DNA of 64,000 nt from Anisus vortex (GCA_949126835.1 OX421502.1:35676982-35740981), one strand, 5' to 3'; counted from the stretch's first letter, positions 10,299 through 23,140 are shown. Numbers and translations: made by a program. Notes: generated by a model from the sequence alone, not told the origin.

Positions 10299-12625
10299 CT
10301 AATCAAAATCTATATCATTTACAGTATCCCTTTGAATCGATAACATAGCCAGATCAGAAAATCTAGATTGTCCCTTGGCGGAGCGTAAATAGCTTTTTAT
10401 AAGCTTTAGTTTTGAAAATTTCCGTTCACATGAAGCCACAGACACACATACCGTTAGAAATAATACACATGCCGTTAGAAATAATTGAAGGCCTATAGCG
10501 AGAGTGTTGGAAGAGATTCTATGAAGTCCCATTGAGCTATGAATTTCAAAATATCTAATACTGATCAGTCCATGATTTTTTTTAGGTCAATATCAGCTGC
10601 TTTTAGGTGTCTTATAAGCCGTGGTATTTCTTTTAAGAGCTCATCTTCGGATATCTCATCGTAGAAAGAGGTTAATTTGGGAACGGACACCAATAACTCT
10701 TCTTCACTTGCTGACAGTAGAATCTTGGGCTGAACAGCCCCAAACGTATCAGCAACTTCCTTAAACGCTGTTGATCTGATCTGAGTTCAGAATGAAAGCG
10801 ATCAATACACTCTAGTTTCTACCTACTGCTTTCTTCTCGCATAGAAATTGCAGTATCTCTTAATTTCCCCCCTGCCATTCTCTTCTTGAATCTTAATCTT
10901 CTCTCTAACAACATACCATGTGGGTCTTATTTCATAAGTGCTTGTTCAATAGCATGCTCCACTAATTGACTCCGCTTGTCGTGCAAAAAACAATCTTAAG
11001 GCGTCTAACTTGGTCACCACTTTATCAAGATTTAAGTCTTTAGTCTGCAGGTACTGCGGTGTAAGATTAACTTCTTCAATTATATAAACCCAAAGGTTAA
11101 AGTAGCAGATAAACGTGAAATCACAGACAGCATGTAAAAGTCCTCGTGCTGTACCCCTTGTGTCCAAATTTTCACGAGGATCACATAAAGCTTCAATCGC
11201 CATAATACATTCCTCAAACTTATCTTTCATTGGTTTAACAGCAGCATGATGAGCGCTCCAACGTGTTGTAGATAACCTTTCAACGACACCCCAGTGTGTT
11301 CAATTAAAACAGCCCCTCGATGAGTGGAAGCAGCAAAGAAGAAAACATTCTCTCAAGGGTACCAACATTTTTTATACATGAAGCATTTTTGGCAAAAGAG
11401 TGTTGACCACACACGTTAAGGGAATGGCCTACATATCCATTAAAAATAGCTTTCTTGTGCTTTTTTTTCAAAATGGCTTGAAAACGTCCAAGGATTCAAG
11501 ACATTGTGGCAACATTGTCGTAACCTTGAGCTCAGCACATCATTCTATCACTGTTTAGAATTGTAAAAATGTGAGAACTCAGGTCGTCAGCTTTTTCCAC
11601 CTTGGAGAAAAAAATCCAAGAAACACTTCTCTGTTTCAACTTTCCCACTGTGGATTTTCACATATCTGATAACTTCAGATATTTGGTCAGCGTGTGATAT
11701 ATCAGGTGTGGCTGTCAAACATAATTCCAAAATACCTCGCGGCCTTTATATCCATAACAAGATTTTGTTCTATGCATGTTTGGCCAGTACATTTAGAAAT
11801 TCATTTTGAATTTTTGGTGAAAGATAAGATACAGATGCTTTCCCTGTACATGTACTTATCTTTAGTTTCATTCGGTTCTCTTTCAGTACTGGGTTTTATT
11901 TGGAAAGCATCTCAAGAAAGTTTCCTCTATTCAACGAGGATTCATCTTCCTAGTGGCCACGAAATGCCAGATTTTGCTTTGCAAGAAACAATGTAATAGG
12001 CTAGCAACCTGTGTAGTATATCCCTCCACTTTTTCTTCTCCCTATCCGGCAATACTTTCGGCATCATTTGTCTTATGTAGCTTAAGTCCTGCTGCTAATG
12101 TTTTCCATTTTTCAAGTCAACATTGGTGCTCTTCAGATGTCTCATATGTAGTTTTGGACTCACTTTCCACCACTTATCAAACCCAGTAACACATTTAGAT
12201 GCTGTTTCGGTAACAACAAACGCAAACAATCTGCAGCAAAAACAATATAATTTCTCACTGGCCCGTGCCGTTACTAGGGATTTGGGGGCCCGGGGGCTTG
12301 TCCTCTTTAGGGGCCCCTGCATTTTGACATTCGACATTATGACATGAGAAAAAAACAATTCGGACACTCCTTTGGGGGCCCCCCTCAAGTAGGGGCCCGG
12401 GGGACTCTCGAATATGGACCCCTCCCCTACACCTCCACTAGCTACGCCACTGTCACTGGCAAGTGAGTAAACCATCCATGAACGCATTATTTTCTCGCCA
12501 TTGGGCATTACATTGTAGAACCATTGTTTTGTTAGCTGGCGCACATCTCCTTTAGCTTTTGCATCTTGTCTTGTCTGCATGCTGTATGGTGATGACACAC
12601 CGTACGTGCTGCTAGTTATTTTCAT
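10299..12625 (-). pseudogene. hAT transposase (TTF/DUF4371 type), degenerate
   Basis: Minus-strand fragments of one transposase can be placed in order. The 12625-12095 frame holds a TTF-type zinc-finger region (KLYCFCCRLF, then FDKWWKVSPKLHMRH). The 11230-10946 frame has a DUF4371-like middle, preceded by a STTRWSAH motif in translation near 11260-11280. The 10532-10299 frame is the C-terminal dimerisation region (VASCERKFSKLKLIKSYLRS). Stop codons and frameshifts between these blocks show that it is dead. hAT transposases cut and paste their own DNA; this copy should have no activity. The TTF frame runs through an inserted 190-bp element without a stop. Confidence 0.85.
12263..12452. mobile_element. 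Small hAT-type element nested in hAT element 1 (190 bp)
   Basis: The right end, inverted, is CAGTGGCGTAGCTAGTGGAG; the left end is CCGTGCCGTTACTAGGG. Both sides carry TCACTGGC (12255-12262 and 12453-12460), an 8-bp target duplication. The interior is rich in GGGGGCCC palindromes. Element plus duplication add 198 bp, exactly 66 codons, and the minus-strand transposase frame stays open through the insertion. Confidence 0.87.
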
Positions 12626-12934
12626 TTTTTTGATTATGATCTGCCATCCGTTCTTTTATCGGACTAGACCAGCAGTGCGTGCTCTGTAAAAGTTATCGTT
12701 TTTGTTAATTTTTTTTTTCATTCGGGTGTCACCCCTCTGAGAGGGTGTCACCCGGTGCGATCCGCACCCCCCGCACCCCCCCTCGGTACGCCACTGTATA
12801 CGACTAGACTATATATACGCAATACACTATTTCAAACGTGTACCGTCCGTTAATGTAGACAGTACCTTACGATAAAGATTACAAGCCTTCATATTTGTGC
12901 ACACCGGGAGTATGGAGGACGTTTTGAAGGCCGA

Positions 12935-12990
12935 GCATGCGCAAACTATAATAGAGCAAGCGGTCCATCTTATTATAGTCTTTGGTTTGA
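12935..12990. mobile_element. MITE family 2 end fragment
   Basis: Only the right end of the family is present (ATAGAGCAAGCGGTCCATCT then TATTATAGTCTTTGG), lying just outside hAT element 1. It is probably a remnant of a truncated copy, and is repeated in the second 8.3-kb unit. Confidence 0.6.
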
Positions 12991-13361
12991 GATTAAGAAC
13001 TTATTTGAGGTTGCACTTTCTGTATGCCGCTCATGGAAATAATTTCTTGTCAAAACGGAGATTATGTCAAGATGCAATTTATTGATAAAATATGTTTTTT
13101 CTGAATATTAAATATCTTTAACAATTAATAATAAGGCATTCTTTTACATACAAATCAAATAGCAGACAAGGAAACGGAAAAAAAAGTTATAAAAAAACAA
13201 CAGACGAAAATTAACTCAATACCCTTCAAAAGTAGGCGAACTGACCGACCAGTCAGATAAGGAACGTGCAATAAAAAGAGCAATCATTTAAATAGCGGAA
13301 GACTTTGATCTTCTGGAAATACATTGGAAATTCTTCGGTGTTAGATCTATATATAGACAAC

Positions 13362-13790
13362 AAGCTAAATTCCCCGGCGTTGCCTGGGGGGGGGGGGAAT
13401 AATTAAATAGGCTTGTATAAGCTTCAGATAAAAATTTCATAAACTACAATGAACAGAAAGCTTTAATCTAGATCTAAATAAAAATGTAAAAAATAAAATT
13501 AACATTTAGCGTACTGAAAACAGTTAAGAAAGTAATTTAAAATAAATATTTTAATCAGGTTAAAAATAGGCAAGTCTTTTTATTTAGTCTAACAAAAGCT
13601 AAATTGCCCGCGTTGCCTGGGGAATAATACATAGGCCTATAGCTACAGATAAAAATGTTATAAACTACAATGGCCAGAAAGCTATAGTAATTATAAAAAA
13701 TATAATTATTATTTATTTACTGAAAACATTTAATATAGTAATTTAAAATATAAAAAATTAAAAGCATGTCTTTTTATTTAACAAAAAGTT
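13362..13790. repeat. Two diverged direct repeats of about 195-234 bp
   Basis: Copy a (13362-13595) and copy b (13596-13790) both begin AAGCTAAATT..GCGTTGCCTGG and continue through CAGATAAAAAT..ATAAACTACAATG and CAGAAAGCT. Copy a holds a run of 12 G that is 18 G in the second 8.3-kb unit. No coding potential; probably a fragment of a dispersed repeat. Confidence 0.7.
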
Positions 13791-13984
13791 AGGACTATCC
13801 CTGTGGATGGGAATCGAACACTTGTCTTTCGCTTGGGTCTAAAATATAATTATAAGATTATATTTACTGAAAGCATTTTAGGAAAACTTTAAGTCCTAAA
13901 ATTATGTACAATCTTTAAAACAAGTAGCCTGCTAATAGACCTATTAATGGAAATTTAATTTTTTAAAATATAGGAGGAGAAAAA

Positions 13985-14062
13985 GTAAGTATCAGTGCAG
14001 AATCGAACCCAGGCCGCCCGCCTGGCAGTCGCATTACGCTAACCACTCATCTATGAAGGACA
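13985..14062 (-). mobile_element. tRNA-derived SINE head fragment
   Basis: Read on the minus strand there is an A-box-like GATGAGTGGTTAGCGTAATG and a B-box-like GGGTTCGATTC at the spacing of a tRNA promoter. A proper acceptor stem cannot be formed, so it is a tRNA-like relic rather than a functional tRNA gene. A second B-box-like GTTCGATTCCC occurs on the minus strand near 13810. It is duplicated at 22306-22383. Confidence 0.5.
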
Positions 14063-14170
14063 CCTTCCGAAAGTAAGATCGCTAAAGTAAAATACATGTA
14101 TAGGACAATACGGTCACTTATCTTTAAATCAACCAATGGGATTAGGATGACACACCCACGTGGGCTACTT

Positions 14171-14207
<37 letters not shown>
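14171..14207. repeat. (TA)n(GA)n microsatellite
   Basis: Seven TA repeats are followed by about eleven GA repeats. In the second 8.3-kb unit (about 22492-22527) the TA part is one repeat longer and the GA part one repeat shorter. Confidence 0.9.
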
Positions 14208-14815
14208 AATTTAAAATGTGTCTTTACTTTAGCATAGTTTTTTTTAAATCTATTGGAAATTTGGTTTTCAATTGTATTTGGGCTTGTTGGCATTAACTAA
14301 AACTTCATTTTAAAAATAAAATAGCCATCAAGCTTTTAAAAGCCAATTTGTTCTAGAAAAAATAGCCAAGCTATTTAATAAAAGTAATGTCAAACTTACT
14401 AGGCATAAATACAACAATGTTTTCAACATTCGTACATTCCTAATCAATAATGGATTTTTTTTTCGTTATGGCCTGAATCAGTTCCATAAATGCATGCATG
14501 AAAACCTATTGCGCGATTATCGATATTTCTTCCCGATTTGAAGTTGATGAAGAATGATGTCGAGTGCAACATTTTCATATTATGATCAATGAAATCAATA
14601 ATAGAGCGTACTTTTAAAGGTTTGAGATTGGTGAGAATATCACTATGTGCAACAGAGTGTGCGAGGGTTATTTCAATTTCTGGCTAGACTTATAGATCTA
14701 ATATGTTTAGATAAAAAAAATTAATTCTAATAATTCATAATTCATACATTTTCTTCTTGTTTTTTTTTTATTACGTTAAAACCATTGCTCAGTATTTAAG
14801 TTGTTGGTTTTGAGG
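14208..14815. other. AT-rich DNA before the 78-bp repeats, nothing recognised
   Basis: No reading frame, RNA gene or transposon was identified. A TATTTAAG sequence at about 14793 lies some 37 bp before the ATG of the repeat frame and could serve as a TATA-like element, but nothing else supports a promoter. Confidence 0.4.
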
Positions 14816-14819
14816 ACTA

Positions 14820-15087
14820 GTTCGATCAAATGTATTCTTCTTCTAGTTTGGCTGCAGGGCTGTTGGCACTCTTGTTGTTAATGCCAGATGCAGAAATGTT
14901 CGATCAAATGTATTCTTCTTCTAGTTTGGCTGCAGGGCTGTTGGCACTCTTGTTGTTAATGCCAGATGCAGAAATGTTCGATCAAATGTATTCTTCTTCT
15001 AGTTTGGCTGCAGGGCTGTTGGCACTCTTGTTGTTAATGCCAGATGCAGAAATGTTCGATCAAATGTATTCTTCTTCTAGCTTGACT
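14820..15087 (+). repeat. 78-bp minisatellite, truncated at the duplication joint
   Basis: Three full 78-bp units and the start of a fourth. Each unit is open in frame and translates to 26 residues of the form MYSSSSLAAG-LLALLLLMPDAEMFDQ. The fourth unit stops at SSSSL-T, where the channel sequence begins. Upstream of the first unit only the tail GTTCGATCAA is present. Confidence 0.92.
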
Positions 15088-15330
15088 ACCCTCAAAGACG
15101 TACGCCGTGAATTTTTCCCATTTCGAACCAGATTAAAAGATCTAACGAACAATTTACTGAAGAAAAGCGACGCTGATCAGAAGGAAACGAACGATACAAG
15201 TGAATCGGTACAGAAAGAACGAGTTGAGACTGAAAGTTGGGGAACTGTACCGTCTTATGAAGTCCGTAAACACCCACCTGACATTTTCGACATAAGCACT
15301 GAAATACACGACAATAAAACTAATGCATAG
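14830..15330 (+). CDS. Chimeric frame: 26-residue repeats fused to the TRPV C-terminal tail
   Basis: A 166-codon frame created by the tandem duplication. About 86 residues come from three and a third 78-bp repeats, each with a strongly hydrophobic LLALLLLMPDAE stretch. These are followed in frame by the last 80 residues of the TRPV-like channel (TLKDVRREFF onward) and its own stop codon at 15328-15330. The channel part has no membrane segment or ankyrin repeat, so it could not form a channel. Whether it is transcribed is unknown; the same repeats are open without the channel tail at 23151-23819. It may be only a fortuitous frame. Confidence 0.45.
   Translation: MYSSSSLAAGLLALLLLMPDAEMFDQMYSSSSLAAGLLALLLLMPDAEMFDQMYSSSSLAAGLLALLLLMPDAEMFDQMYSSSSLTTLKDVRREFFPFRTRLKDLTNNLLKKSDADQKETNDTSESVQKERVETESWGTVPSYEVRKHPPDIFDISTEIHDNKTNA
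15088..15330 (+). pseudogene. Duplicated 3' end of the TRPV-like gene
   Basis: Codons 685-764 and the stop codon of the channel gene at 4717-7011, without the transmembrane domain. It arose because the duplication breakpoint fell inside the coding exon. It carries no change I could see relative to the parent, which points to a recent event or an assembly duplication. Confidence 0.9.
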
Positions 15331-15363
15331 AGACATTAACAGCTCTATAATCTTTTCCAGTTT

Positions 15364-16434
15364 GCAGTGTAATCATTATCCCACTTTATTAAATGACTAG
15401 ATTTGTAATGTAATAATTATAGCACAATATTGATTACTCAATGGTGTAATTATTATCTCAGAATCTCTTATAGTCTGAGGCAAACTGTTCCTTATAGAAG
15501 GTGCAACAGATTCAAACGAGCGCACTCCAAAGACTTTTTTTTGTGTCCATCCACACAGAATATATATAATTCTAAGGCGTGGCTGTGATTACAATTATTA
15601 TAACAACATATTATTGAATCAACTGTTTGTGATTGCAATTATTATAACAACATATTATTGAATCAACTGTTTGTGATTGCAATTATTATAACAACATATT
15701 ATTGAATCAACTGTTTGTGATTGCAATTATTATAACAACATATTATTGAATCAACTGTTTGTGATTGCAATTATTATAACAACATATTATTGAATCAACT
15801 GTTTGTGATTGCAATTATTATAACAACATATTATTGAATCAACTGTTTGTGATGTAATTATTATAACAACATATTATTGAATCACCTGTTTGTGATGTAG
15901 TTATTTAAACACCATATTATTGAATCAACTGTTTGTGATGTAGTTATTTAAACACCATATTATTGAATCACCTGTTTGTGATGTAGTTATTATAACACCA
16001 TATTCAATCACTTATTTGTGATTTAACTATTATAGCACCATATTGAATCAGTTTTTTGTGATGTCATTATTATTGCATCATATTCAATCATTTGTTTGTG
16101 ATGTAAATATTATTGCATCATATTCAATCACTTGTTTGTGGTGTAATTATTATAGCACCATATTTACTCACTTGTTTGTGATGTAATAATTATAGCACCA
16201 TATTGAATCACTTGTTTGTGATGTAATAATTATAACACCAAATTAAATTACTTGTTTGTGATTAAATTAATAGAGCAAGACTGCGAATAAACCGTTTGTG
16301 ATGTAATCATTATGACATCATATTGAATCATCACTTATTTTCGGGATGTAATCATCGTAACACAATAATAATTCATCTCTTGTTTCTGGTGTAATTATTA
16401 TGACACCATATTATTGAATCATTACTTGTTTGAA
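15364..16434. repeat. 44-bp minisatellite, unit 2 copy
   Basis: Copy of the array at 7045-8115 with the same pattern of near-identical central units and diverged edges. Confidence 0.85.
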
Positions 16435-18339
16435 ATATAATTATTATATAAGAAATTGAATCATTGGTATGTGCTACTTGTAACAAACAAACTAACCCAT
16501 AAAAACACAGTTTTTATTCTACTCCCTTTCTTTGTAAACTAAGTTTATATTTAATTTATATTTTGATAGATTAAAATAAATATAGATCTAAGTAATATCA
16601 TACCTTATGAATTTCCACACTAAAATTTTGCGCATCCTTTTTTTTTCTAGCTTTGGCCCGCAAAAGCCATAAAAAGATAACTCGCTTTGTTTCGGCTATA
16701 TAGTGTCGTTTTCATTCTATTTATTTCGTAAAAAAAGAGATAACTCGCTTTGTTTCGGATACATTGTGTCGTTTTCAATCTATTTATTTCGTAAAAACGA
16801 ACAAATCCGAAACAAATCTTTACTTCCGTCTCTTCCACTAGAGGCAGCCATGTTCGACGTGAAATATACTCTTCGATTTTCAAATTGGTCGAAGGTATTA
16901 GTAACTATTCCAAAGGCTATGATGCTGAAAATTTGATAGAATGTATTGTTAGTCTGGACAAGTCTGCTAATCAAGTTTCTGCGCGATTGGACGACGGGAA
17001 GTGGTCAAAAAATTGATGCAGAGTTTTGCTTCCAAGCAAGCAGACAGACAGACAGTACGAGTTAAAAGAAAGGGAGTAAAAAAACGACGATATTGTTATA
17101 TTCAAAGCTATATATATACCTTACTGCACAGATTATGTCAATAAACTAAGAAAAAATATTTCAGTCTTTAATTATTTTTTTTACACAAATACATTCTATT
17201 ATTGACCTGTAAACAAGAAAACCGTAAAAACGAAGTTTTTTTTATTATACTCCCTTTATTTGCAAACTAAGTTTACCATCATGTAATTAAATAATTGATT
17301 GACTACTGCAAATGAAACGTACAGAAAAAATATCTGTGTTGCAAATCTCAAAAATATCTCCTTACTCCGTGTGAATTGTTCTAAAAATAATCTTAGCGCA
17401 GAATTTTTTTTTCTAGCTTTGCGCCGAAAAAGTATAAAAAGTTGCACAGGCATTTTTAACGCGAAATCAAAATATTTCTTATACTTTCCTTTTAAGAAAT
17501 GAATATTGTCATAAGTGTAGTATTATTAGGTCGTTTTAACTGAAAATTTGATATAATGTATTGTTAGGCGCCCCAAATCTGCTGTCCAAAATTCAGCTCG
17601 ATCGGACCACGGAAAGTGGTCGAAAAATCGAAGCAAAGATTTGCTCCCACGACGCATGATTGCAGACAGACAGAAAGACAGACAGACAGAAATTGCAACT
17701 TAAAATAAATGAAGTAAAAAAATGAACTTTACTATTCACGCGGCGAAGAATTGTCCATGTTATAAAGAAGCTTTTCCGGCTCGAACAAAATCAAATACAA
17801 AGGAATTAACATCTATGTCAATAGTAAACATAGGACATCATCAGGACATTTTGTTTCTCATTTAATAAAAGAAAATGTTAACATACTAAATTTATTTAAA
17901 TTGGTTACATCGAAATTTTAAGTAAGCACATTAATAAAAAAAATAGGATTTATTATTAGTTTTAGCAAATACTATAATAAGGTGGTCCGCTTACTTTGAT
18001 ATCTCTGTATACTTGGTAATTTGAAAAACTTTGTTTCGGAATTTCCGCTCGCACTATGTCCTCTAGACTTCCGGTTTAGTCATTCGCTATGATTTCCTAA
18101 TTGTAAAATTAAGATTAAAATCGAAAGTTGTATATAGCGGAAGTCTTATATAAGATTAAATAAGATTATAGGGAAGTTTAGGTGTAATTTAGGACAGCGT
18201 TATTGACTGCGCACGGAACAAAAACAAATGTAAGGCTTAAAAAATAGAGCAAGCGGTCCATCTCATTATACACTTTGTTTAAAGCTGTAATAGCTTCTCT
18301 TCCGTTTTGAAGGTCGTTAGAGTCAAACCTATATACGAC

Positions 18340-21111
18340 CAGTGGCGTACCAAGGGCTGGTGTCACCCGGTGCGGTAAACCCTGGGTGTCACCCTCCCCC
18401 CCCCCCCGCCCACGACTTTCACCATAGTTTTCGTCTCCTTAAAACATGCATACAGTTCAAATATGACAAAAACAAAAACAATATTTATTTAATATTAGAA
18501 AGTAAAAGCAATAAACAACGGAAACAACCGTACGGTTAGTTATTTTTACATTTAAAGTACTTTATTTAAATTTTTCCTTTCCTGCTCTTTAAAACTGCAA
18601 ACTTGTCAATCATCTAATCAAAATCTATATCATTTACAGTATCCCTTTGAATCGATAACATAGCCAGATCAGAAAATCTAGATTGTCCCTTGGCGGAGCG
18701 TAAATAGCTTTTTATAAGCTTTAGTTTTGAAAATTTCCGTTCACATGAAGCCACAGACACACATACCGTTAGAAATAATACACATGCCGTTAGAAATAAT
18801 TGAAGGCCTATAGCGAGAGTGTTGGAAGAGATTCTATGAAGTCCCATTGAGCTATGAATTTCAAAATATCTAATACTGATCAGTCCATGATTTTTTTTAG
18901 GTCAATATCAGCTGCTTTTAGGTGTCTTATAAGCCGTGGTATTTCTTTTAAGAGCTCATCTTCGGATATCTCATCGTAGAAAGAGGTTAATTTGGGAACG
19001 GACACCAATAACTCTTCTTCACTTGCTGACAGTAGAATCTTGGGCTGAACAGCCCCAAACGTATCAGCAACTTCCTTAAACGCTGTTGATCTGATCTGAG
19101 TTCAGAATGAAAGCGATCAATACACTCTAGTTTCTACCTACTGCTTTCTTCTCGCATAGAAATTGCAGTATCTCTTAATTTCCCCCCTGCCATTCTCTTC
19201 TTGAATCTTAATCTTCTCTCTAACAACATACCATGTGGGTCTTATTTCATAAGTGCTTGTTCAATAGCATGCTCCACTAATTGACTCCGCTTGTCGTGCA
19301 AAAAACAATCTTAAGGCGTCTAACTTGGTCACCACTTTATCAAGATTTAAGTCTTTAGTCTGCAGGTACTGCGGTGTAAGATTAACTTCTTCAATTATAT
19401 AAACCCAAAGGTTAAAGTAGCAGATAAACGTGAAATCACAGACAGCATGTAAAAGTCCTCGTGCTGTACCCCTTGTGTCCAAATTTTCACGAGGATCACA
19501 TAAAGCTTCAATCGCCATAATACATTCCTCAAACTTATCTTTCATTGGTTTAACAGCAGCATGATGAGCGCTCCAACGTGTTGTAGATAACCTTTCAACG
19601 ACACCCCAGTGTGTTCAATTAAAACAGCCCCTCGATGAGTGGAAGCAGCAAAGAAGAAAACATTCTCTCAAGGGTACCAACATTTTTTATACATGAAGCA
19701 TTTTTGGCAAAAGAGTGTTGACCACACACGTTAAGGGAATGGCCTACATATCCATTAAAAATAGCTTTCTTGTGCTTTTTTTTCAAAATGGCTTGAAAAC
19801 GTCCAAGGATTCAAGACATTGTGGCAACATTGTCGTAACCTTGAGCTCAGCACATCATTCTATCACTGTTTAGAATTGTAAAAATGTGAGAACTCAGGTC
19901 GTCAGCTTTTTCCACCTTGGAGAAAAAAATCCAAGAAACACTTCTCTGTTTCAACTTTCCCACTGTGGATTTTCACATATCTGATAACTTCAGATATTTG
20001 GTCAGCGTGTGATATATCAGGTGTGGCTGTCAAACATAATTCCAAAATACCTCGCGGCCTTTATATCCATAACAAGATTTTGTTCTATGCATGTTTGGCC
20101 AGTACATTTAGAAATTCATTTTGAATTTTTGGTGAAAGATAAGATACAGATGCTTTCCCTGTACATGTACTTATCTTTAGTTTCATTCGGTTCTCTTTCA
20201 GTACTGGGTTTTATTTGGAAAGCATCTCAAGAAAGTTTCCTCTATTCAACGAGGATTCATCTTCCTAGTGGCCACGAAATGCCAGATTTTGCTTTGCAAG
20301 AAACAATGTAATAGGCTAGCAACCTGTGTAGTATATCCCTCCACTTTTTCTTCTCCCTATCCGGCAATACTTTCGGCATCATTTGTCTTATGTAGCTTAA
20401 GTCCTGCTGCTAATGTTTTCCATTTTTCAAGTCAACATTGGTGCTCTTCAGATGTCTCATATGTAGTTTTGGACTCACTTTCCACCACTTATCAAACCCA
20501 GTAACACATTTAGATGCTGTTTCGGTAACAACAAACGCAAACAATCTGCAGCAAAAACAATATAATTTCTCACTGGCCCGTGCCGTTACTAGGGATTTGG
20601 GGGCCCGGGGGCTTGTCCTCTTTAGGGGCCCCTGCATTTTGACATTCGACATTATGACATGAGAAAAAAACAATTCGGACACTCCTTTGGGGGCCCCCCT
20701 CAAGTAGGGGCCCGGGGGACTCTCGAATATGGACCCCTCCCCTACACCTCCACTAGCTACGCCACTGTCACTGGCAAGTGAGTAAACCATCCATGAACGC
20801 ATTATTTTCTCGCCATTGGGCATTACATTGTAGAACCATTGTTTTGTTAGCTGGCGCACATCTCCTTTAGCTTTTGCATCTTGTCTTGTCTGCATGCTGT
20901 ATGGTGATGACACACCGTACGTGCTGCTAGTTATTTTCATTTTTTTGATTATGATCTGCCATCCGTTCTTTTATCGGACTAGACCAGCAGTGCGTGCTCT
21001 GTAAAAGTTATCGTTTTTGTTAATTTTTTTTTTCATTCGGGTGTCACCCCTCTGAGAGGGTGTCACCCGGTGCGATCCGCACCCCCCGCACCCCCCCTCG
21101 GTACGCCACTG
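18340..21111 (-). mobile_element. hAT element 1, unit 2 copy
   Basis: Same element as 10021-12796, with the same TATACGAC flanks at both ends (immediately before 18340 and after 21111). The shared flanks show that it was copied as part of the 8.3-kb block and not by a new insertion. The degenerate transposase fragments lie at about 18614-20940 on the minus strand and the nested small hAT element at 20578-20767. Confidence 0.92.
20578..20767. mobile_element. Nested small hAT-type element, unit 2 copy
   Basis: Copy of 12263-12452 with the same TCACTGGC flanks. Confidence 0.85.
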
Positions 21112-22491
21112 TATACGACTAGACTATATATACGCAATACACTATTTCAAACGTGTACCGTCCGTTAATGTAGACAGTACCTTACGATAAAGATTACAAG
21201 CCTTCATATTTGTGCACACCGGGAGTATGGAGGACGTTTTGAAGGCCGAGCATGCGCAAACTATAATAGAGCAAGCGGTCCATCTTATTATAGTCTTTGG
21301 TTTGAGATTAAGAACTTATTTGAGGTTGCACTTTCTGTATGCCGCTCATGGAAATAATTTCTTGTCAAAACGGAGATTATGTCAAGATGCAATTTATTGA
21401 TAAAATATGTTTTTTCTGAATATTAAATATCTTTAACAATTAATAATAAGGCATTCTTTTACATACAAATCAAATAGCAGACAAGGAAACGGAAAAAAAA
21501 GTTATAAAAAAACAACAGACGAAAATTAACTCAATACCCTTCAAAAGTAGGCGAACTGACCGACCAGTCAGATAAGGAACGTGCAATAAAAAGAGCAATC
21601 ATTTAAATAGCGGAAGACTTTGATCTTCTGGAAATACATTGGAAATTCTTCGGTGTTAGATCTATATATAGACAACAAGCTAAATTCCCCGGCGTTGCCT
21701 GGGGGGGGGGGGGGGGGGAATAATTAAATAGGCTTGTATAAGCTTCAGATAAAAATTTCATAAACTACAATGAACAGAAAGCTTTAATCTAGATCTAAAT
21801 AAAAATGTAAAAAATAAAATTAACATTTAGCGTACTGAAAACAGTTAAGAAAGTAATTTAAAATAAATATTTTAATCAGGTTAAAAATAGGCAAGTCTTT
21901 TTATTTAGTCTAACAAAAGCTAAATTGCCCGCGTTGCCTGGGGAATAATACATAGGCCTATAGCTACAGATAAAAATGTTATAAACTACAATGGCCAGAA
22001 AGCTATAGTAATTATAAAAAATATAATTATTATTTATTTACTGAAAACATTTAATATAGTAATTTAAAATATAAAAAATTAAAAGCATGTCTTTTTATTT
22101 AACAAAAAGTTAGGACTATCCCTGTGGATGGGAATCGAACACTTGTCTTTCGCTTGGGTCTAAAATATAATTATAAGATTATATTTACTGAAAGCATTTT
22201 AGGAAAACTTTAAGTCCTAAAATTATGTACAATCTTTAAAACAAGTAGCCTGCTAATAGACCTATTAATGGAAATTTAATTTTTTAAAATATAGGAGGAG
22301 AAAAAGTAAGTATCAGTGCAGAATCGAACCCAGGCCGCCCGCCTGGCAGTCGCATTACGCTAACCACTCATCTATGAAGGACACCTTCCGAAAGTAAGAT
22401 CGCTAAAGTAAAATACATGTATAGGACAATACGGTCACTTATCTTTAAATCAACCAATGGGATTAGGATGACACACCCACGTGGGCTACTT

Positions 22492-22527
<36 letters not shown>

Positions 22528-23140
22528 TAATTTAAAATGTGTCTTTACTTTAGCATAGTTTTTTTTAAATCTATTGGAAATTTGGTTTTCAATTGTATTT
22601 GGGCTTGTTGGCATTAACTAAAACTTCATTTTAAAAATAAAATAGCCATCAAGCTTTTAAAAGCCAATTTGTTCTAGAAAAAATAGCCAAGCTATTTAAT
22701 AAAAGTAATGTCAAACTTACTAGGCATAAATACAACAATGTTTTCAACATTCGTACATTCCTAATCAATAATGGATTTTTTTTTCGTTATGGCCTGAATC
22801 AGTTCCATAAATGCATGCATGAAAACCTATTGCGCGATTATCGATATTTCTTCCCGATTTGAAGTTGATGAAGAATGATGTCGAGTGCAACATTTTCATA
22901 TTATGATCAATGAAATCAATAATAGAGCGTACTTTTAAAGGTTTGAGATTGGTGAGAATATCACTATGTGCAACAGAGTGTGCGAGGGTTATTTCAATTT
23001 CTGGCTAGACTTATAGATCTAATATGTTTAGATAAAAAAAATTAATTCTAATAATTCATAATTCATACATTTTCTTCTTGTTTTTTTTTTATTACGTTAA
23101 AACCATTGCTCAGTATTTAAGTTGTTGGTTTTGAGGACTA

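Larger units (their letters stand above)
10021..12796 (-). mobile_element. hAT element 1 with perfect 8-bp target duplication
   Basis: Begins CAGTGGCGTACCAAGGG and ends with the inverted CAGTGGCGTACCGAGGG. It is flanked by TATACGAC on both sides (10013-10020 and 12797-12804). An 8-bp duplication and CAGTGG termini are diagnostic of hAT transposons. On the minus strand it carries a degenerate transposase of the TTF-zinc-finger/DUF4371 type. G/C-rich subterminal repeats with GGTGTCACCC occur at both ends. A smaller hAT element is inserted at 12263-12452. The whole element is present again at 18340-21111 through the segmental duplication. Confidence 0.93.
6769..15087. repeat. Tandem segmental duplication, unit 1 (8319 bp)
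   Basis: The unit starts at codon 685 of the channel gene (ACCCTCAAAGACG) and ends inside the fourth 78-bp repeat (AGCTTGACT). It is followed directly by a second copy at 15088-23408. Read side by side, the copies differ in the lengths of simple tracts: a C run of 16 versus 12 (10077 / 18396), a G run of 12 versus 18 (13386 / 21701) and the (TA)n(GA)n tract near 14172 / 22500. I saw no clear base substitutions, but did not align every base. The junction shares one base (T). Confidence 0.93.

Noticed and set aside
13985..14062. Functional tRNA gene
   Set aside because: A- and B-box-like sequences are present but no acceptor stem or clean anticodon arm can be formed.
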